Of a stretch of DNA of 64,000 nucleotides, positions 61,880 to 64,000 are shown in pieces. How positions within the stretch are numbered: the stretch's first letter is position 1; every line of letters starts with the position of its first letter. Under the pieces are notes generated by a model. It was given only the letters and a program-made list of their open reading frames with translations. It made no database searches and was not told the origin of the DNA. The DNA is from Gracilaria domingensis. Taxonomy: Eukaryota > Rhodophyta > Florideophyceae > Gracilariales > Gracilariaceae. The stretch spans positions 1-64,000 of the forward strand of contig VCMS01000090.1 in assembly GCA_022539475.1 (NCBI GenBank), in the 5' to 3' direction. The translations under genes and the position numbers were made by a program.

Positions 61880-64000
61880 TTAACCGACCATCGCTTGATG
61901 TAGATTAGCCGGCAACGCCGTGTTAGTACGACGGTGGTACTGCACGATCTTCGATCGGGGTAGGTGCTCCACGGGTTCGTCCGAGTCCCGCGACGGCGGA
62001 TAGCCATACCAGCGTACCTGGTACTGAACATACCCCTTCGGGTTCCAACTGTGCCCCACTATGTGGTCGACAACGAACTCTTTCGAGTAAACTCCCCGCT
62101 CGAGCTCTTCCTGCGGAGGGTCGTCAGCGTGCCGCGGCGGTGCCGTTACATAGTCACCAGCGGTGCTGTGAGTTTCTCCTGACGCCTTCGGCGGTAAGTG
62201 TGTCCTCCGCTGAGTGGTCGCTTCCGGAATCCGGGTCTTCTCAAGCAGCTTCGCCGCTTCGGCGGGTCCGCGAACGGCTAGTTCATGCGGTAGTTCCCGT
62301 CCTGACGGTGAAGGCGAACGCGGAGGCGGATTGTTCACCACGGCACGTGCCGGTTCACGTGACGACACGCGACGTTTCGCGGTGGTGGCACTGCCACGAG
62401 CTGTGATTGGCCCATTGTGTGGCGCGCGCTGCGCACCCCAAGATTTGTGGTGCGCAAGCGCTCCTGCAGATGCAGTGTGCGTTTTCCCTAAATCAGGGCT
62501 GTAATCTGTATCTCCAACGAGCGGTGCGCCGTCATGACTTGGTGAAACGTCATGACGTGCGACTTGCGACTTCCCCAAAGCTGGGTGCAACGGTACACTA
62601 CCATTACCCGAACCGGGGTGCTTGATCTTCGCTTCAGCGAGCGTCTTCTCTTCTTCCTGCTCTGCAGTGTCAACGATACCGGGATCTGCCGTGACTACCC
62701 TACAGCGCGCCTGCGAAGGCGGTTTGCGGCGGTCGTCAGCGGCGGAATGCGGCGACTGCGCGTCCGAAATACTCCGTGATACAGTATCCAGCTTCGCTGT
62801 AGCCTTGCTCTGCCGAGAAGTCGGGTGTTCTTGATCAACTTCCGGCCTTGCCGTGGAAACTTCGCGAACGAGAGCATGCTCCGCGTCCTGCGTCCGTGCG
62901 ACGATGGGCGCGTGTTCCTGTGACAATTCCCCAGATGGGTGAGCAATACCAGTATCCTGGGACAACCTTGAGTCCGTTCGTTGCGTGCGGTGTCCTTCCT
63001 GAAGGTCGCGATCCTTCGTGGAAGGTTGTGTATCCTCCGCAGAGTTCTGCGCGACAGCGGCCGACTGCGGCGCGTCCTTCGCGACTTCAACACGCGACAG
63101 CGGGTGATCCTTCCCACTGACAGTGGTGTCCGTAGCAACTACGTCTTCGACGGTGTCCTGAGGCGACTCTGCCTCTGCTTCATTACTTTCCCGTGAATCA
63201 CGGTGCTGCGACGGTAGCGACACCGGTGACTCACTCTCCGCGACAACGCGTGAATTCCCCTCCCCCTCCTTAGGTGGAGCGTTACGGGGAGCAGTCATCA
63301 CGTCAGTTGACGGTGTAACAGACGCTGTGAAACGCGATTTCACCAGCGGTGTATGTTCCGATACCTCGGCTTGCGACGATATAATCGGTACATCTGCGAG
63401 ACCCCGTGTTGGGTGACGGAGCCCCACAGTGGGTGTAGTGTTCTGCGACGAGGTTCCTCGGTTCTCTGTCTGTCCAGCTTCCTGCTGTGTGTCCGAAAGT
63501 ACTTCCGTGTGAACGGTTGGACCTCTTACCACGCGATCGCGGGAGAAACGCTCATGAGCGTCACCAACTTCCAGTACGGCTGTGTCCTTGTTCACGCTGA
63601 CAACGCGGTACGGACCATCAGCGATGGGTGAAAGCTTGTGGCGCCGCTCCTTTTCAGGGTTGTAGTACTCCTTCCTGACAAAGGCGAGGTTTCCCACTTT
63701 CAGTGGCGGTAGTGGTCTCCGTACCCGGGCATCAAAGTTCCGCTTGTAAGCGTGTTGTGCTTTCGCCATTGACGACCTGGCGACAGGTACCATTGCGGAT
63801 AACCACTGCTTCCATTGCAAGTAGTGATCCCGTATTGACGGTGACGTATCCAGCTTTGCTGATGGTTCAACCGCAACTGGCGGTGGTGTCCGTGAGAGCA
63901 CGAGCTCAAAGGGCGATAAACCAGTTACTCTGTGAACTTGCGTATTATACGCATACGTCACGGTATCCGTGTAGAGATCCCAAGTTTTCGGGTGTTCAAC
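61880..64000 (-). CDS. pol: Pol of element E, integrase C-terminus to chromodomain (partial)
   Basis: The frame is open from the window edge (YTDTVTYAYNTQVHRVTGLSP region of integrase) to TAA at 61880. The integrase C-terminus (RKEYYNPEKERRHKLSPIA, then GPYRVVSV and HERFSRDRVV) ends near 63520. An Ala/Ser/Glu/Thr/Asp-rich linker of about 475 residues follows, then the chromodomain (EFVVDHIVGHSWNPKGYVQ, YQVRWYGYPPSRDSDEP, EHLPRSKIVQYHRR; about 62100-61890). It is intact here and aligns with D residue by residue except for scattered changes concentrated in the linker. In use, integrase inserts the element and the chromodomain guides it to chromatin. Confidence 0.9.
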   Translation of the reverse strand, partial: VEHPKTWDLYTDTVTYAYNTQVHRVTGLSPFELVLSRTPPPVAVEPSAKLDTSPSIRDHYLQWKQWLSAMVPVARSSMAKAQHAYKRNFDARVRRPLPPLKVGNLAFVRKEYYNPEKERRHKLSPIADGPYRVVSVNKDTAVLEVGDAHERFSRDRVVRGPTVHTEVLSDTQQEAGQTENRGTSSQNTTPTVGLRHPTRGLADVPIISSQAEVSEHTPLVKSRFTASVTPSTDVMTAPRNAPPKEGEGNSRVVAESESPVSLPSQHRDSRESNEAEAESPQDTVEDVVATDTTVSGKDHPLSRVEVAKDAPQSAAVAQNSAEDTQPSTKDRDLQEGHRTQRTDSRLSQDTGIAHPSGELSQEHAPIVARTQDAEHALVREVSTARPEVDQEHPTSRQSKATAKLDTVSRSISDAQSPHSAADDRRKPPSQARCRVVTADPGIVDTAEQEEEKTLAEAKIKHPGSGNGSVPLHPALGKSQVARHDVSPSHDGAPLVGDTDYSPDLGKTHTASAGALAHHKSWGAQRAPHNGPITARGSATTAKRRVSSREPARAVVNNPPPRSPSPSGRELPHELAVRGPAEAAKLLEKTRIPEATTQRRTHLPPKASGETHSTAGDYVTAPPRHADDPPQEELERGVYSKEFVVDHIVGHSWNPKGYVQYQVRWYGYPPSRDSDEPVEHLPRSKIVQYHRRTNTALPANLHQAMVG

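Larger units (their letters stand above)
58449..64000 (-). mobile_element. Ty3/gypsy chromovirus, element E (3' part, off window)
   Basis: From the right on the minus strand: pol from the integrase to the chromodomain (64000 to 61880), a pyrimidine-rich spacer, an antisense gene on the plus strand (59503-61389), a polypurine tract (GGAGGGGGAAA, 59275-59265) and the 3' LTR (58449-59264). It inserted into the integrase gene of F; the bases left of the LTR are TTCAA, whose partner lies beyond the window. Pol is nearly the same as in D. No lesion is visible, so this is the most complete copy. Confidence 0.9.

Noticed and set aside
1-64000. tRNA, rRNA or other RNA genes
   Set aside because: I looked for T-loop and acceptor patterns by eye and found none that fold convincingly; a covariance search would be decisive.

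Overview
The window is eukaryotic nuclear DNA. It shows LTR retrotransposons nested in one another, a LINE remnant, long intron-less genes and no operon structure. A retroelement-rich, intron-poor genome such as a red alga would fit, but this is an inference from style and I cannot name the species. A 57-N gap at 17367-17423 marks an unresolved repeat junction.

Layout. 1-5863: a decayed Ty1/copia element (pol remnant, an antisense reading frame, 3' LTR) with a solo Ty3/gypsy LTR inserted in its LTR (5-bp duplication GCAGC). 7103-8232: a gag-like remnant cut by gypsy element A. 8233-17366: element A (plus strand, 5' LTR, gag, pol, chromodomain, several lesions), running into the gap. 17424-22137: element B (minus strand, 5' LTR, intact gag, start of pol), also lost in the gap; its LTR tip abuts the pol gene of element C. 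22138-28288 plus 40196-41562: the 3' part of element C (plus strand). 28289-40195: element D (minus strand, complete, two 763-bp LTRs, duplication GCAAG), nested inside an antisense gene of C. 41700-42900: LINE reverse-transcriptase remnant. 42900-55460: a host gene island with a membrane protein gene split by a one-base shift, a secreted von Willebrand A-like protein, a 12-TM sugar/SV2-type MFS transporter, a secreted DNA/RNA non-specific endonuclease and another membrane protein. 55462-58448: element F, an AT-rich chromovirus of a different lineage, interrupted at 58448 by element E (minus strand, 58449 to the window end).

How the parts work together. Gag of elements A, B and D ends in a CX2CX4HX4C zinc knuckle. 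Pol carries protease (DTG), RT (YLDD/YFDD), RNase H, an HHCC/DDE integrase and a C-terminal chromodomain. In A, B and D the pol frame is -1 relative to gag, and gag ends at the same kind of site: G-NNA-AAC, then a stop, then a hairpin.

The most unusual feature is an extra gene on the opposite strand between the chromodomain and the 3' LTR. It is intact in E (628 aa) and present in the diverged family C, but absent from D, the close relative of E. It looks like a mobile-element cargo gene of unknown function. The host island also has abrupt GC shifts (very GC-rich from about 46740 to 52450) and a roughly 75-bp degenerate minisatellite.
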